From assembly GCA_023238725.1 (NCBI GenBank), contig CM041544.1, positions 7,475,501-7,539,500 of the forward strand: a DNA stretch of 64,000 nucleotides. Direction: 5' to 3'. Source of the DNA: Scortum barcoo (taxonomy: Eukaryota; Chordata; Actinopteri; Centrarchiformes; Terapontidae). The notes beneath the pieces were generated by a model. It was not told the DNA's origin, did no database searches, and was given only the letters and a program-made list of their open reading frames with translations. Position numbers and translations under genes: made by a program. This document shows, piece by piece, positions 40,401 through 54,924 of this stretch. Position 1 is the first letter of the stretch, and each line of letters opens with the position of its first letter.

Positions 40401-43400
40401 CAGTAATGAATGCAGCTACAATCAGGCCCAGCACTATTTCTGAGAAGTTGCAATTTTGCAAAATGACAGCAATTTTTCCACATGAAATGACCAAATCATC
40501 AGTGCACTTTTGGCCAGTCATCCCTCATTTTTTTGCAGGAAGTGATTTAACAAAACAATAAAATTACATCTGCCATGGTCTAATACCACATCCAGAGCTT
40601 AAAAGAGAGAAGATGATGGAGGGTGATGAGTTTCGTGTATGAGATCTTTTTTCATTTAACATGCATTATTATAGTTTCCATTCAATCATCCTAAAGCCTT
40701 GGTTTCATGATTTCATTCAGGAGAACATACAGGCTGCCTCAAACTCAAATGGGCACTTTATGCCAAGTGCAGTATTTTTCGTTGTTATAACTTTGAGCAC
40801 ATCTTCCTTCTTCTGTTCAGAATATTTAAAAAGGACGAGCACTTAAGTATAATAGGAAGCGATTATAACGACTTCTTTCCTGTACTTCAGTATGTCCTGC
40901 TGTGACTGAAGTGCCACTTTACCAAACTACACTGTCATTTTGGAAAAATTGGAGAATTTTTTGGTTAGAAAAAAACAGTCACAAAAAAACTAAAATTCTG
41001 GATTGAGGAGGAGGAAAAGTCTTCATCTGACAGAGAACTTCTAGCTTCTGTCAATATGTTTAGAGTCACCATGCTTTTCTTTCTGTCATCAAAATGTTTG
41101 CACTACATATCAGTATAGATCTCTGTTCAACATTCAGTATTCTCATATAATGGTTTGCGGGGGTGCGTGGCTTTAGCCCGCGCAGGCATTACATCTGTCA
41201 GGCTGAGTCGTGTACATGAGCAGAATCCATCAGAGACCAATGTCTGTCTGTAAGTGCTTACAGACCATGACAAGAGGCTTAGCTCCATGCTGCTGCTTTT
41301 CTGTCAGAGGCCTCAAAAGTGCACTGAACTCTCAGGGATCACCGTGCCCTGTCAGAGCTGTCACGGCACAGAGCGACGCTTGCTTTGACTGGCCGATTGA
41401 TCTCTAGTTAGACTCTTCGCAAGAGATCACGAGACGCCGCGGCCTCTGTTCATCTGTTGTAACCTTTATTGGCCCTTTAAGGTTTAATTAAGAGCTGCAT
41501 TGAAAAATGTGCTGCTCTTTCCCTTTTGTCAAGAGCAAGCAAGTGCCTGGCATGCCGAGTCCATTGAAAGGAGGTCTCTTGTCAGCGCTGTCTGGCAGCT
41601 TCTTTATTCTATTATAAGCTCAAGTGAATCGACCTTAAATGATCTTGAGCTAATTGCTGTACATCTGTGGTGAATCCATCGAAGCTTTCTCTGACTAGAA
41701 TACAGAACTCGCTCTATAGGCATAAAATGATTTTCAGCCCATTTTCCTCCTCTGTCTTTCTCCAGGTGTCCCTCCCCCATCCTCCACGAGCGGGCTGGGG
41801 ACATCCAGGGGGGTGACGGAGAGATCCACAGGGAGAGGGAGCCCACCCTGGAGAGGACCAGGTCCGCAGGTGAGTCCGACGTTCTGTCATCCGAGCAGTC
41901 GTGATTCAGGTGCATGTAATGTCTAGAAATAGGATGCTTTTAAAAGCGCGTGATGCAGGGCTTTCATCGGTTGTGCTTCAGCTTTTTTCTTCTTGGTCCA
42001 CAGAGGCCAAATGGCACATCCCCTCCACCAAGATCCTGAACCCTCTGAAGCAAAGAGAAGGAGGAAAAGACTCACCCAACAAGCTGTCCAGGGTAAATGC
42101 CTGACCTACTTCCATTACTGCCCACATGATGCTTAATAGAAGTGTTTAGGAAGTCATTGTTGTCTTGTTTTGAAGGACGCAATGTTTTAAAGCATTCAAT
42201 GTGGCCTCTATGTGTAGAGTAAATGTCCCGCTCTGTAATGTCAGACCTGGTTAACCCGACAGTCAGGGTGAGGTCAGATTGCCCTTGTTTATGGGCTTCG
42301 CCGCAACCAGCAGCTCGATTGGGGTATTCAACCTCGTGTCATCCCCTCTAGCCGCTCTTTGCACTTATCGCTTCCCCTTCATCAGCATGCTAACAGGCGT
42401 CCCATCTCATCATCGTTTCTGGTTGTCTCACAGTTTTCTAGGACACATTTTCCTAGAAGGTTGAATATATTAAGTGCTCAAGCTTCATCTCTCTATATTC
42501 CCCTCTCATTTATCTTTTTTTTTTCCTTTTAGCCCATACACCATCTCTCCTTCTGTCTTTTTTTTTTATTTCTCCTTTGATGCTGGAGGCTGGCACATAC
42601 AGCTAACGTCTTTCAGTGCTCTCAGCCCATGTTGCATTAACCCAGGCCAGTGGATGAAAATTTAAACCGTTCCCTCGGTATTCTCCTCCCTAATGCACAG
42701 AGCTTGTTTTTTCAGATCAGAGAAGCTGTTTTTGATGTGATGTAATTCAAGTTGCTTCCATGATTTATCAGTGTTAAGTATAGCACAATGAAGAAATCAT
42801 GACAGGTCATAATCCTGAGGTCTTAGTTTAAATTCTCCAATTGAGCATTACTGTTAACCCCGTTTACTAGAGGCCTGTTTCATCAGATTGCTAATGGTCT
42901 ACTTTGTGGCTACACTAAAGTCAAGTTGGCCCGACCTTTTGATATTTTAGATTTTTCTTTGCAGCTGGACAATGAACAACTACGGATCTCTTACACAAAT
43001 ACTAAAATTTAAGAGGTCACAAAGTATATCACACTCAGTTTGTTCTTTTTGTATTCCGTCCTGTTACTGTCAACTAGCCTCACAGGACTGTGTATCTGAA
43101 GAAAACAAGCCTCAGTCAGGGGCACACAAACATACTGTATAATGTAGCCTAATGGGTGAACCCACCTACCCCCTTCTGGTGCCCCAAGCTTTTTAAAAAC
43201 AATCACACGAATTATTTGCACCTGCTGTTTGCCCTGTCTGATTTTCTGAGTTTCTGTCTCCCTCATCCCCCCTCTTGCTCTCTCTTTTAACCAGACGGGC
43301 GATAAGAATTCAAGCCACTCAAGTAGCAACACTCTCTCAAGCAACGCCTCCAGCAACAGCGACGATAAGCACTTTGGCTCCGGAGACCTGATGGACCCGG

Positions 43401-46400
43401 AGATGCTGGGCCTCACTTACATCAAAGGGGCGTCTACAGACAGCGGCATCGACACTAATCCCTGCGTGGCCCCAGGGGCCCGGGTGTTGATGCAGGGCAG
43501 GGTGGGGGAGCAGGGACACCCCTGGGTATCAGAGCACCATGAGGACGGGGTGTCAGAAGAGGATCATGGGAAACTGTACCTGCCACAGGGCTACGCCTCC
43601 GCCATTATGTCTAGTCATGTGACGGAGGGAAGCATCGGAGACCTGAGTGAGATCTCATCCCATTCAAGGTACAGTGCAGAGACCCTTTTTACCCCTTTAA
43701 AGACTGTTTAGATTTCTCATTTGAAATTCTTTTAGCTAAATACATCTGCTGTTTTGCAACCAAAAGTATGTTTATGGTAAAATGTTCATTCAGGATGGAG
43801 ATGGGTGACCGAGTAAGTGGATAAACACATGAAGGAACATCATTTGGATGAATGGCGTCAAAGACTTCTAAGCCAAGGAGCACTAAAGCTGTTCTGAAGG
43901 CCCAGCACTTTAATAGAAGACCTTTCCTTTTGTGAGTCACTACACTGTGTACTCCAGCTAGTGTTGGTGGTGACCCCGTTGTTCTTTATTCTCTATAGGC
44001 AATCGCTTTATTCTGTTGTGGCCTAATTCTAACTTGATGGGTCATTGATTTGCCCTCTGAGAAAAATTACACCCTTTTTCTTGGTATCGTGGCTTAAAGC
44101 ACAATCCACTGTTTCCAAAACATATGGATGTACATTCGCACATGCACCACCGCTGCTGCCGCCGCTGCCCTCTTCAGCCCGTTATCTGTTCCGTTAAACA
44201 CACGCAGAAACAAAGACATGCACATAAGGATAGTAGGTGGCGGTGAGCTGACCTTTTCACCCAGCCGTGCTCCTTCACTGCTGACCCCACCACCTGACTC
44301 ATCCAGCTGTGCTGAAACCAGTGGTAGGTGGGGCTGCTGTCAGGCTGGGGCAACACGGGGGGGTTTCATCGCACCACCGTCCAAGTACTCCTTACCAGAC
44401 TCTGGGGCCCATCTGGGAGAGAGGAGAGGTGTCAGAGAGGGTTGGCCCTGCAGCCACTCACAGTCTGTCTCTGCGAAATAGAATGGGTATCTATTTGTTT
44501 ACGCCATACAGGACTATGTTTACACAATCTGTTCAGATCATTGACCTGTTTGGGAGGCGTCAGAACTGTCCACTCCAGGATATCCTTCAGAAATGAGGAA
44601 AGAGCCCATGCCATCACCTTGAGTACGCCGATGCTTCCCACCTTTTATGTAATGGTCTTTGACACCAGAGTGTCATCTGAACAAACAGTGAAGCAGCAGG
44701 AGCACATTTTGCAGGGTGTGGCCCAGATGGTCATGAATATGGAAATGGAGTATGTAGTGCCTACAGCTAAAGCCAGCACTGATGTCTGAGGGTATTTTAG
44801 GGAAATGGTTTGTGTTTGCTGAAAGATGTTAGGAGCCTAATCTTTATGGACCTGTGCAGTCTATCTAAATCCGGGTCCACTTTAGCAGCTAACAGATGAA
44901 TCCATACGAGGCCCGGGGACATGAAACACAAACTGTCCTCCCTCATATTAATGATGAGGTGAATAGGAAACTACAGTGGGCATGCTATTCTGGGGGACTT
45001 CTCAGAATAGCAAAGGATGCAATGTAAGTAATGTGAGTTAGAAAAGGAGCAAAGACAGGCAGAGTGCTCTTTGTCTTATGCACGGCTCATTTTCACGTCA
45101 CAGTCATATGCGATGCATTCATCCTGCATAAATCTGCCACTACTTGAACAAGGATGTACAGATATACAGTCATTATTTTTACAAAGCTGGAATAATAATC
45201 ATAAATAAGGCACACAAACACGTTTAAATTGATTTTGTGGTTATACTATATATTAAATCAACCAAGAAAGTAGCTGCTTTTCAGAAACTGTAAAATATAA
45301 AGCATTTTAAAAATATATACATACAAGTAATGCATTAATTTGCTCATTTGATCATAATTTCAAGGGTCAGTTCACCCAGATCACAAAATAAGATTTCTTA
45401 CCCTTACCACTTACATAGTGCTATCAATCTATGCAGTTACTATTTTTTTAAGTAAATGTTTAGTTTGGTTAGAGAACCAGATATCTGTAGAGATACCTCA
45501 AAACTGCTTCACCACTTTACCACTTGGAGTAAGCGGGAAAATACGCTTCCTTGCGGTTTAAGTGCACTGACACTTTAATCTGGTTTGTCAGTTGATATTT
45601 CACTAAATATTGAAAGGGTGAAGTTCAGCTGAGATGTGCGTATGATAGACTGGTTGTGAGTCATCTCCTAATGTAGGTTAAGGGTGAACTAGCATGACTT
45701 TACTCAACGTGGAGGAAATTATGTCATCCTTTCTATGCCAAAAGCAGAGCTGAGCTTGTATTACTCATTTTAAGTTAAAATAATCCAGCCAACATAAGCC
45801 AACTATGCCTTTCTCATATTTTTTTCATTGTTGGTGATTGTTTATGCTTTCATGTTTGTTTTTTTTTCTCTATTTTTAAATTCATTCATTCTGGTCACTT
45901 TTGAGTTACATTATGCTTTATTTTTCTTTGCCGTCTGGTCAGTGGCTCACACCACTCTGGCAGTCCGCTGGCCCGTGGTGCCAGATACTGTATGTCCGCT
46001 GACTCCTCCAAGGTGTACACCATCCCTCAGACCAGCAGCTCAGGGCCTGGGCCAGAACCGGGGCCAGGGCCCAGCTCAGAGGCCTGTGGACAGACACGCC
46101 CACAGTCCGGTTGCAAAACCCCGGTGGGCATGAAGACGGATGATGATGATGATGATGATACCCACAGCACTGAGGGACCTCCCAACATTTCAGAGTGTGG
46201 GTGAGTGTGTGCGTGACAGAGAAAGTAAAAAAAAAAGGTATAAGGTATAAATACAAATATGCGCCTATACAACAAAAACAAGAAATAAAAAGTGTGGTTA
46301 CAGTTTGCTGTGCTAGCTAGATGATACACCTTCCAATCACGCTAATCAGCCTTGTCACTCGTCTCTGACTGTAGAGACTTACTGCAGACTTACTGTTGCA

Positions 46401-46906
46401 CTTGAGCCAGGCCCATTCCAATACAAGTGCCACCACCCCACACCGTCCTCCCCCTCCATCAACCCTCCTCAGTGTGCATAAACTGGTCTTGATTGAAGCC
46501 GACAGGCACAAAATAAATAAGCTCAATGAAGCCGCGGACATAATACACTTGGCACATGTCACTTGTGCTTATTGATCGCTCCCGTGAAGCCGGGTCCCTG
46601 CGGACTGCCAGGCTGAGACTCTAGCAGATCAGCATCTCTGCTGGGAGCCAAGCAACGATCCGCACACACAACACACTGCTGGCACACATGCGGCCCAAGG
46701 ACACCTGCTGCACAATAGCCTCTGGAAAAATCTCACAGGAAGAGGAATGTATGCAGTCGCTCAGCCAGGTTGAGAATGCGTAATCTCCTTAGACTTTATA
46801 TGAGCAGTGACGACTGACTGTATCTGTCTGATGATTAAATGCTTTGCTGTAGAGAACAGAGAGCCATTGATGGTGAAATTGAAACACAGCTTTGATGGTT
46901 TGAGTG

Positions 46907-46957
<51 letters not shown>

Positions 46958-49900
46958 ATGTTTGAAGGTGTTTGCGTGTAAGCTAGGGACCTATTTTAGA
47001 GGAGAAAATGTGAGATTTGCCCTGGAAGAAACCCCCTGCTCTAGCTCCCAAGTAATTTCATTTAGGCTGTGAAATTTGCCACTTAAGGGCTATGTGATTG
47101 ATCGCATGCACTGAAGTCATCTTCTGCCGACTTATGAAAAAGCTCTGTAATTCAGTTACGCTCCCCATTGTTTGTTTATATATTCCTGCAGTTTTATTTC
47201 ATCTTACATAACACTGCCTCATGATGAATGGTCTAATATTACTCACAGATATTGTCCTAACATAATGAAGTTTCCCCCCCCCCCTTTCTAAAAAGTTTTC
47301 TCATTTGCTTTAACACTGTGTGTAATGCGGGATGTGTAACGCTGCTCCTAACCCCTGGCTGTTTCTCTCTTGCTTCTGCTTCTCGTTCCAGAGGAGCGGA
47401 GAGCTTGTTAGCCTTCCTTCTTAAAATGCTGTCTGAGCGTTCAAGGTACACAGTCAGTCAAAGTCAACCCCTGTGGCCCCAAACTGACCCAGCCTGCTCT
47501 CCCCCACACATCACCCTCCCTCTCTCCCCTCCTTTGTCCCAGACCACCGCCCTACTCGTCTCTCATGGCAGGTCTGAAGTGCTAGTCCTGCCATGTGGCA
47601 CATGGTGAGAGTGGAGAGCAACCAGCTGTGCATCAGTGACTGTGACATTTCTGCTGTATCTCCGACAGAACCGTACTGCTGCGTACTGTCCACCAGTGCA
47701 TTCATCATTCATCCAGCACACCCTCTGAATTCCTCTAGTTATCTTTCCATTCAGATTTTGATCAAGCTGTATGTGAATTTCTGAAAAAAAAAATTCAGTG
47801 CTCATTTCTGTCAATTACTTTGAAGTAAATATACTCAAGAGCCCGTAACAACATCACATATTTAATCGAGCTCCAATAACTGTGATCATGGTATTTCATG
47901 CAGCTTTCCACCTGAGATGAATGAATTTGTCTCATCTTAACCACCCTGCTGTGTTTTAATCAGCTGCTGTAGTGAATGAGAGGGAGGGTGATATCTAACA
48001 AGCAACCCAGTCTGCACCTTAACAAGGGATGTTGTGGTTATGCACACCTTGACTCCCCCACCCTTTTTAATTCTTTATTTTTTGGCCTCTCTGCTGGAGT
48101 GAAGGCCTATAACAGTGATTGGCAATATGACATCAATGCCTTGTCAAAAGATCTGTTTCTATCAGCCTTTATTACATTTTCTCTTTTTAATGTGCCAACT
48201 TTCTACCTCAGCCAAGCTGAAAAAACATACAATATTAAACATTTCCTTTTTCTCTCCAGAATCTCTGGCGTTAAAATGTGTGTTTATAACAGGTGGATGA
48301 AAATATTGTTCGGTCTTTCACACCCCTACTTGGGAAGACATTTATTAAACTGTGCAAGCCTTTAACAGACGCTCTCACACAGTAGAATAACCTTTAATTG
48401 CAAAGGTCGGGGCTTTACCGTTGTTCCAATCTTCCCGTAATCATGGATCAATCGTGTGAGAACAAATTGGACTAGAGCTAAGTCAGGATACAGACGGAAA
48501 AGAAGGGTTTTTTCCTCCTACACTTTAAAACCGCCAGCATACAGAGCCCCGTTAATTCTTTTTCCTGGATGATACAGCAATAGTGCTTTTGTACCAGAGA
48601 TCTTGTGCATCAGTCAGAAAGCATCTGGCAGTCACACATGGACATTTGCAATACCCGTCTATGTATTTAAGGCTTGGTTGCCATGGTGCCCAAAGCTTAA
48701 AACAGGGCAACTCTCAGCAGTAGTGTCTCTAGGTAACCGTTGCAACCAGGTGGTCTCATCGTCTCGCCGTCTAGCATATCCCCCTGAGGCCATCTAACAC
48801 CCTGCCAGCAGCACTCAGTGTGTCATTCTCACAGACTGCTCACTTAAAGCAGAGGTCTCACAGCCACTAACTTCACCAGCCAGGTCGGTCACATACACGG
48901 CCCCCTCTAAACACTGTCAAAATCATGTAAATGTTCCCTGAAAATACCCTACCCGTCAAAGGAAACATGTCACGTCCTGTGGGTCCTTCTCCAACCCTGT
49001 TTAACAGCTCTCCTGTCTTCCTCTGTTGTTGTCTGAACACTACTCTGTTGTTTGCACTTGTCTATGGATGTAATTTCTGTCCAAAACCCTTTTTTTTTTT
49101 TTTTTTTTTTTTTTTCGCCTTCCTTCCTTTTCTACCTCTCACAGTGTTTGGCTGCTTTCTACACAGTCTCTTTAATCATAGGTTTGGCAAGGTGGGATGG
49201 GACAGGGTGGGACTGGAAATAAATCACCTCCCTTGCTCCTTTCTTCAACCCATTTACCCCACGTTCACCTGACTAGCATGGAGGCACCCAATGTTGGCAT
49301 GCTAAGATGGATCCACCTGAACCCTTTGTGTGATACTGACATTATTTTTTAAATAGCTGGACCCAAGCTGTTATGGCCCACGGCCTCCCTCACAGGTTGC
49401 AGCTTTCATGCCCATTCTGACAAGCTCTGCTTTTCTGTGCCCTCTGTGTTGACTACAGGCAGCTGTATGCGCAGGAGGCTGCCTGCCGGCTCCAGGCCGC
49501 TGAGCGGGACGGAAAGTCACTGCAGAGACTTTCAAAGGAAGAATACCTTAAAATGATGCTGCCCGACAGCCCTCCAGGAGAAGATAGGAGCCGGAAGGTA
49601 AGGTCATTAAGGCTGATAGACCAACTAACCTCTAAATTACATAATTGTGATGTTCTGTGTAACACACAGACAACCAAAACTTGTTAAAGCTGTAAAGTGA
49701 TGAATGATTGCATGATTCCATGACATTGTAAAGATCTACTGCAAACCCTAAGGCTATGTTATCATGCTGACTTACAGGCATTGTACATACAAGGCTGGAA
49801 CCAGAGCAGATAAACTCTTACTGGGAAGCAAGTAAAAGCAGGACAAACATCTGCTGCGTATCAGCTGGCCCCACTGCTGAGCGCCACAGCTGATAGTCTC

Positions 49901-52900
49901 TCCTGACACAAGACCCTTTCAGTCCCCATTGACTGGCACAGAGTGTTTGGTTAATTTAATTTATAGCGGGGCCTGGCTTTGCTCAGTCGGGATGTCATGG
50001 ATTAAAGGCAGGGAGTTGCAGAAAGTGCATTGATGTTTGATGTTCCTGGGTCCTGCAGGCTCTATTAATTGCATCTTCAGTTCCCCACGCGCCATGACCC
50101 ATCCCCCATCCATTATCTACCAGGAAAGGCCCCCAGAGACATACAAATCGGTTATTTTTGGATGCAGCTCAATTCTAATATAAATGCACTTCATCCCTAC
50201 AGAAGGCAGGCATGTCCTCTGGCATAGGCAGGCCTTGTCCCTCACATGAAGCATCTCAGTGCACCGATCATAGTTTGTCTTGCTGGGCTTACAGGATATG
50301 AAATGTGGTGCTTACAAGAGAAACAGCCAGCGTCAGTGCCTGTCTAAAATGAAAGCAGGTGCACCAGGCCTGCGCTGTGATTTCCCTTCATTTGATGCTA
50401 TTTTGTTTCCCGCAGAGAAGGAAAGCGCTGTAACCAGCACAAAGGTGCACAGTGCTGCTTGTTGGATTCAAAGAGGAGCACGGTCTTTGTTGTAGTCTCA
50501 CTCTCCAGTCTGATTCAGTGCGATAATGCAGTGTGTGGGAAAGCAATCTGAGAGAGATGCTTGGGGGACGGCACAGAGCCAGATGCTCCAACCATATACA
50601 CATCTGATCCCAATGAACACATACTGTTATTTTCTTGGAGCAGCTTCACTAGGACCTCACGTTTTCAATCATTAGCTGGCACGTAAAGGAATCAAATTAC
50701 AGAAATGACAACATTGGAAACATAATTGATGTATTTCTAATTTAATATAGTCTGACTTGTTTAATCTCCCAAGTAATTTAACAGAGTGTAAGGTAAAGGT
50801 TAATTTGTGTGTCACTTCCGGTATTCACCCGATGACTTTGCGCAAGTGAGCAGGTGCAGAGAGATTTTCCTTGCCAGCCGCCGTGTCCACTGGGACGCCC
50901 TTCCACAGACAGGCAGACTATTGTGTGGCTGACGTAAAGGAAAGGCCGTTCACAGTTTATTCTCCCACAGCGTTTCTCTTTTGAACCTCCTGTGGGAAAG
51001 AAAAAAAGCATCTGAATAGGTGGTTATCCAACACATCCTCCCAAGTGGCACGTCAAAGGGCTCCAATGCTGGTTGCTGTCTTTGTTCAGTGCAGGCAGTG
51101 AGGAAAGCGGTCCCTGAAATCAGGAAAAATCTAGGTGGATGTGTCACTGCTGCCCCAACTGATAAGAGAGCGGCTGCTGTACAAAATAATTTAAACACGT
51201 TACAGCCCAGAATCAGGGTGAGGACTGTTCCCAGCTGAGGTGGATTTAGACACACCAAAATAGTCCATAATCTCGCAGGTTTGATTAATACAGTATTTTC
51301 TGCACAGCAGGTTCAGTGCCAAGATGTGTTCAGTGAGCCTGGTGTGATGCTGCAGATGTAATAAATAGATGGCTTTTGGAAAAAAAACATTAAGCCGTAT
51401 TGCAAATGGTTTCATTTGCCGTGACTCCATTCATTCAAGCTCTAAATCTGTGCTATTTTTGCTTTATGAGAGAGCAGCAAATCCAGTTTTAAGTTGTTTT
51501 GATGAGCAAGAACCTTATGGAGTCTAATCTTGTAAAGTTGGGTGGGAAAACCTGCAATAAGAGACAACCTTGTTAAGTTAAAGCCGCTGTGATGTTCTTT
51601 GGAAGCTGTACGTACATATGGTACTTTGAATTCCAGCATATATCACCGCTTTTAAGATGTACGACGTGTTTGTTAAGTTCTCACGGTGGGATTTGTGTGA
51701 GGGGATCCGTCTTTGAAATGGAGATGGCTGGGTGTTGGCTTGCGGGGTTACCAGTCTAGTGTTGGTTACAGCTGCGAAGCCAAAGGCAGACATTTACCCA
51801 TCTGGCCAACTGCCCCGCATATCATTTGTGGCTACTTTTGATGTCACTTCTGCAATATTTATGTAAGCTAAAAGGGACAATGATGGATTGGACTGGCCTT
51901 TGTGGTTTTGTGTGTTTAAACAAGAGATCATCCTGTCAAAATTCTGGCCACGGTTATGAAACTGGAGAATCTCTGCAGTGGTACTCTGTGTGTATAAGGC
52001 CTCTATGCACAGAAGACACGTTTCAGACCCTCACAGCTTTTGTGATTGTTCATACTGACCCCGTGTTGCCTTTTGATCCCTGCATTGCCTTGCTTTGGCC
52101 TCTATACATCTTTAGGTTCTTCATAAAATGAGTCATATTTTATAGGGTACAAACAAAGCAGCAAACACACACTATATATAGGTACATTATGCCCACTTCT
52201 TCAATGAACTGTTCACTGGGTCTTTGTCTGGTTTGTAGAGTACAAGCACACGAAAGAAAATGTAAACTGAATTTATCCAAATAAGATGAGTTTTTAATAG
52301 ACCCCTTTATCTGTTTTACAGTCTCTGGATAAAAGCACATGCTGGAGGTCAAGGAAAATTCTTCAACCTGGCTTATTTTCCATAAATGTGGCCATTGCTA
52401 CTCAATGGGTCATGCCAGTTTTGCACTCACCACTTCTGTTGTAGATATTCAGGGGAAGGGACTCACATATGGCCTTTCAAAGAAACATGATTTTTAAATT
52501 TAAATTAGATTTAAATTTCAAACAGTTGTCTTTTAGTAAGCACAGAACATAGGCTTGGCGTACCTAACCCTGCTGTCTTATAACTGGCTTGTCTTTTCCA
52601 TTGCGTGACCTACACCAAGTCTTCTGCTTTGTGTAGTTTCTCACATTAAGCTCAGTGACAATTGGATGCCTCAGTGCAGTGACCTCTGTCACCACCTCCA
52701 CAAGCCCTGTCCCCCGTTTTTCCCCATTCTGCCAGACAGTCTCCAGCTGTGCTCAATCCATCTGCATTTTCCTGAGAGCAGAGACTGTAATTGATTCCTG
52801 ACACTGCTCCCCGATGTTCCCTCCTTGCCCGCCCAGCTGCCCGCTCGTGTAAACCTGCTGTGCCGAGGGAAGGCAAAGCGCAGTGGAAGGTGCAGACGAC

Positions 52901-54872
52901 GTGGCTGTCGCCGTGGGTTTGGAAGTCATTTGTATTGTTGTGACTACCTCTTGAAAAATTGCTCCCCTTCTCCTCCTCCCAGGTGTCGGCGGTGGGAAGT
53001 TTGTCACCGAGACGCTCCCTGTACCGGACGCTATCGGACGAGAGCGTGTGCAGCAACCGCAAGGGTTCGTCCTACGCCAGCTCGCTTTGACAGCTCCATG
53101 CTGGACCAAGCCATGCCCAACGACATCCTGTTCAGCACCACTCCACCTTACCACAGCACGCTGCCGCCTCGCATGATCCACAACCAGGGAGCATCCAACC
53201 TACGGAGTGAGTGCAAACAGCAAATCTATCACTAGGCTAGGTGGTGTGCAAAAGAAAAACCTGAAAATGTGTACAGTACTTGACATCACCAAGGATACAG
53301 CAGAGAAGATGCTTTAAAGAAAATAAACAGAACGTGGCACTGTCTTATTAAAATACATCTTAGTGACAGACTTAGACTTTCTCTGCATGTCGCTCTTGGA
53401 TTATCATTCCTCTTCTCTGGCACCAGATAAGAGCCAGGATATAGATACTTGTTTGAAGAGCCACTTGTCTCCTACCAATATCATTAGCACAACTGGTACT
53501 CACTGCAGCAACACTCCTCAATATAGACGACTAATTGGATCTGGTTGGGGCGGCGAGCAACTTGCAAGGGTCCTGCCGCCCCGTCTGCATTAAGCAGACA
53601 CCTGTCACTGCTGGCTAGTGCTCCCCTCTCTACTGTTCTCCCAGCTTCCACTCAATATGTATTAGTGATGAGCAGTGTGACGTGCCCTGCGCCGCTGCAG
53701 GTCCTCGAGATCTGTGACATGAACATGCCAATTTTTTCCATCAGGGGTGTCCCAATGTCTGTCATACATTATGTTTCATTCACTCATGACAGTCCCCGCC
53801 TGCCTCCCCTCTCTGTCCCTCCTGTCTCATTTCCATACCGTTCCTCATCCGTCTCCGGCTGCCGTCGTCAGATAGAAAATGGCTTTTGGAAAGATGTTTC
53901 TCTCTTTGGCCTCCTCTGACTGTCAACCTGATGGATTTCTGATTGTTTTGAAGGGTAGTTGAGAACACAGGCTCTCTCTCTTTCCCTTACTGAAACAGCC
54001 CAATTTGGTAAACAGTGAATCACTCAAGCTCCAAGATGCTGGCTAAATTGAAAGGAGAGCGTCAGCATCACCTCAAGCTCTCTCTGTCTCTTCTCTGCTT
54101 CTCCACTCAGGCTCCTCTGAATGCCTCTCTGCAGAATGGGAGCTTGTTTATTGCATTCCTCGTCTTTCAGCGATGACAGGGAGGGAGGGCGGGGGAGACG
54201 GAGGGGAGGGAAAGGAGATATTGATTGAAACATGAAGACATTCACTTAGACAAGTCATTTATCGCCTCTCAGACAGCGCCTTGCAAGTGCTATGCAGAGA
54301 TGGTTTAATGTGACTTCAGCCTATCGTGCTGTCACATATAACCAAAACTTTTCAAAGTTAAATTGTTTGGACACTTTGTGGGGATTTGTTATTTCAGTGC
54401 ATCCAGATTAGGATTGGACTCAGGTGAAAGTACGATTGGACAGGAGCTACTTTACTTAGCATAGACTCGAGCTGTTTTGATGTGCAGGTCTGCAGTTAAG
54501 TAAATACCACCCCTTTTAGCAGCAGAGACAAGTCCAAAGTATCCCCCCCCCCACGATCCTCCATTCCTCTCCAAACCCCTCCTGCCTGCTCTGATGCAAA
54601 CTGATGGGCGACTAAACTCAGGCCAGGCCTAGACACTGATCTGAGTGCCTGCCTGTCTCTGCAGATGAGTTTTGGTTTTCTGACGGCTCCTTGGCGGACA
54701 GGTCCAAGTTCAGCGACCCGGGCCTCATGCCCCTCCCAGACACTGCCTCGGGCCTGGACTGGTCCCACCTGGTTGATGCAGCAAGAGCCTTCGAAGGTAA
54801 CCAGCCTGGCTGAAGCTGCTGGCACCTCGTGTAACCCAGCCCCCACAAACCCCCACCCCCTCCCCCCGGCTG

Positions 54873-54924
<52 letters not shown>

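Larger units (their letters stand above)
46201..49458 (+). other. sipa1l2 intron 14
   Basis: It contains a compound TA/TG microsatellite (46907-46957), a poly-T run (49090-49115) and a possible 54-bp cassette exon (47392-47445, listed separately). Nothing else is recognised. Confidence 0.82.

Noticed and set aside
44128..44789. Overlapping + strand open frames of 95-153 codons in intron 13
   Set aside because: Three frames are open over the same stretch, none resembles SIPA1L or another family, and phases 43668 to 45943 already join correctly without it.
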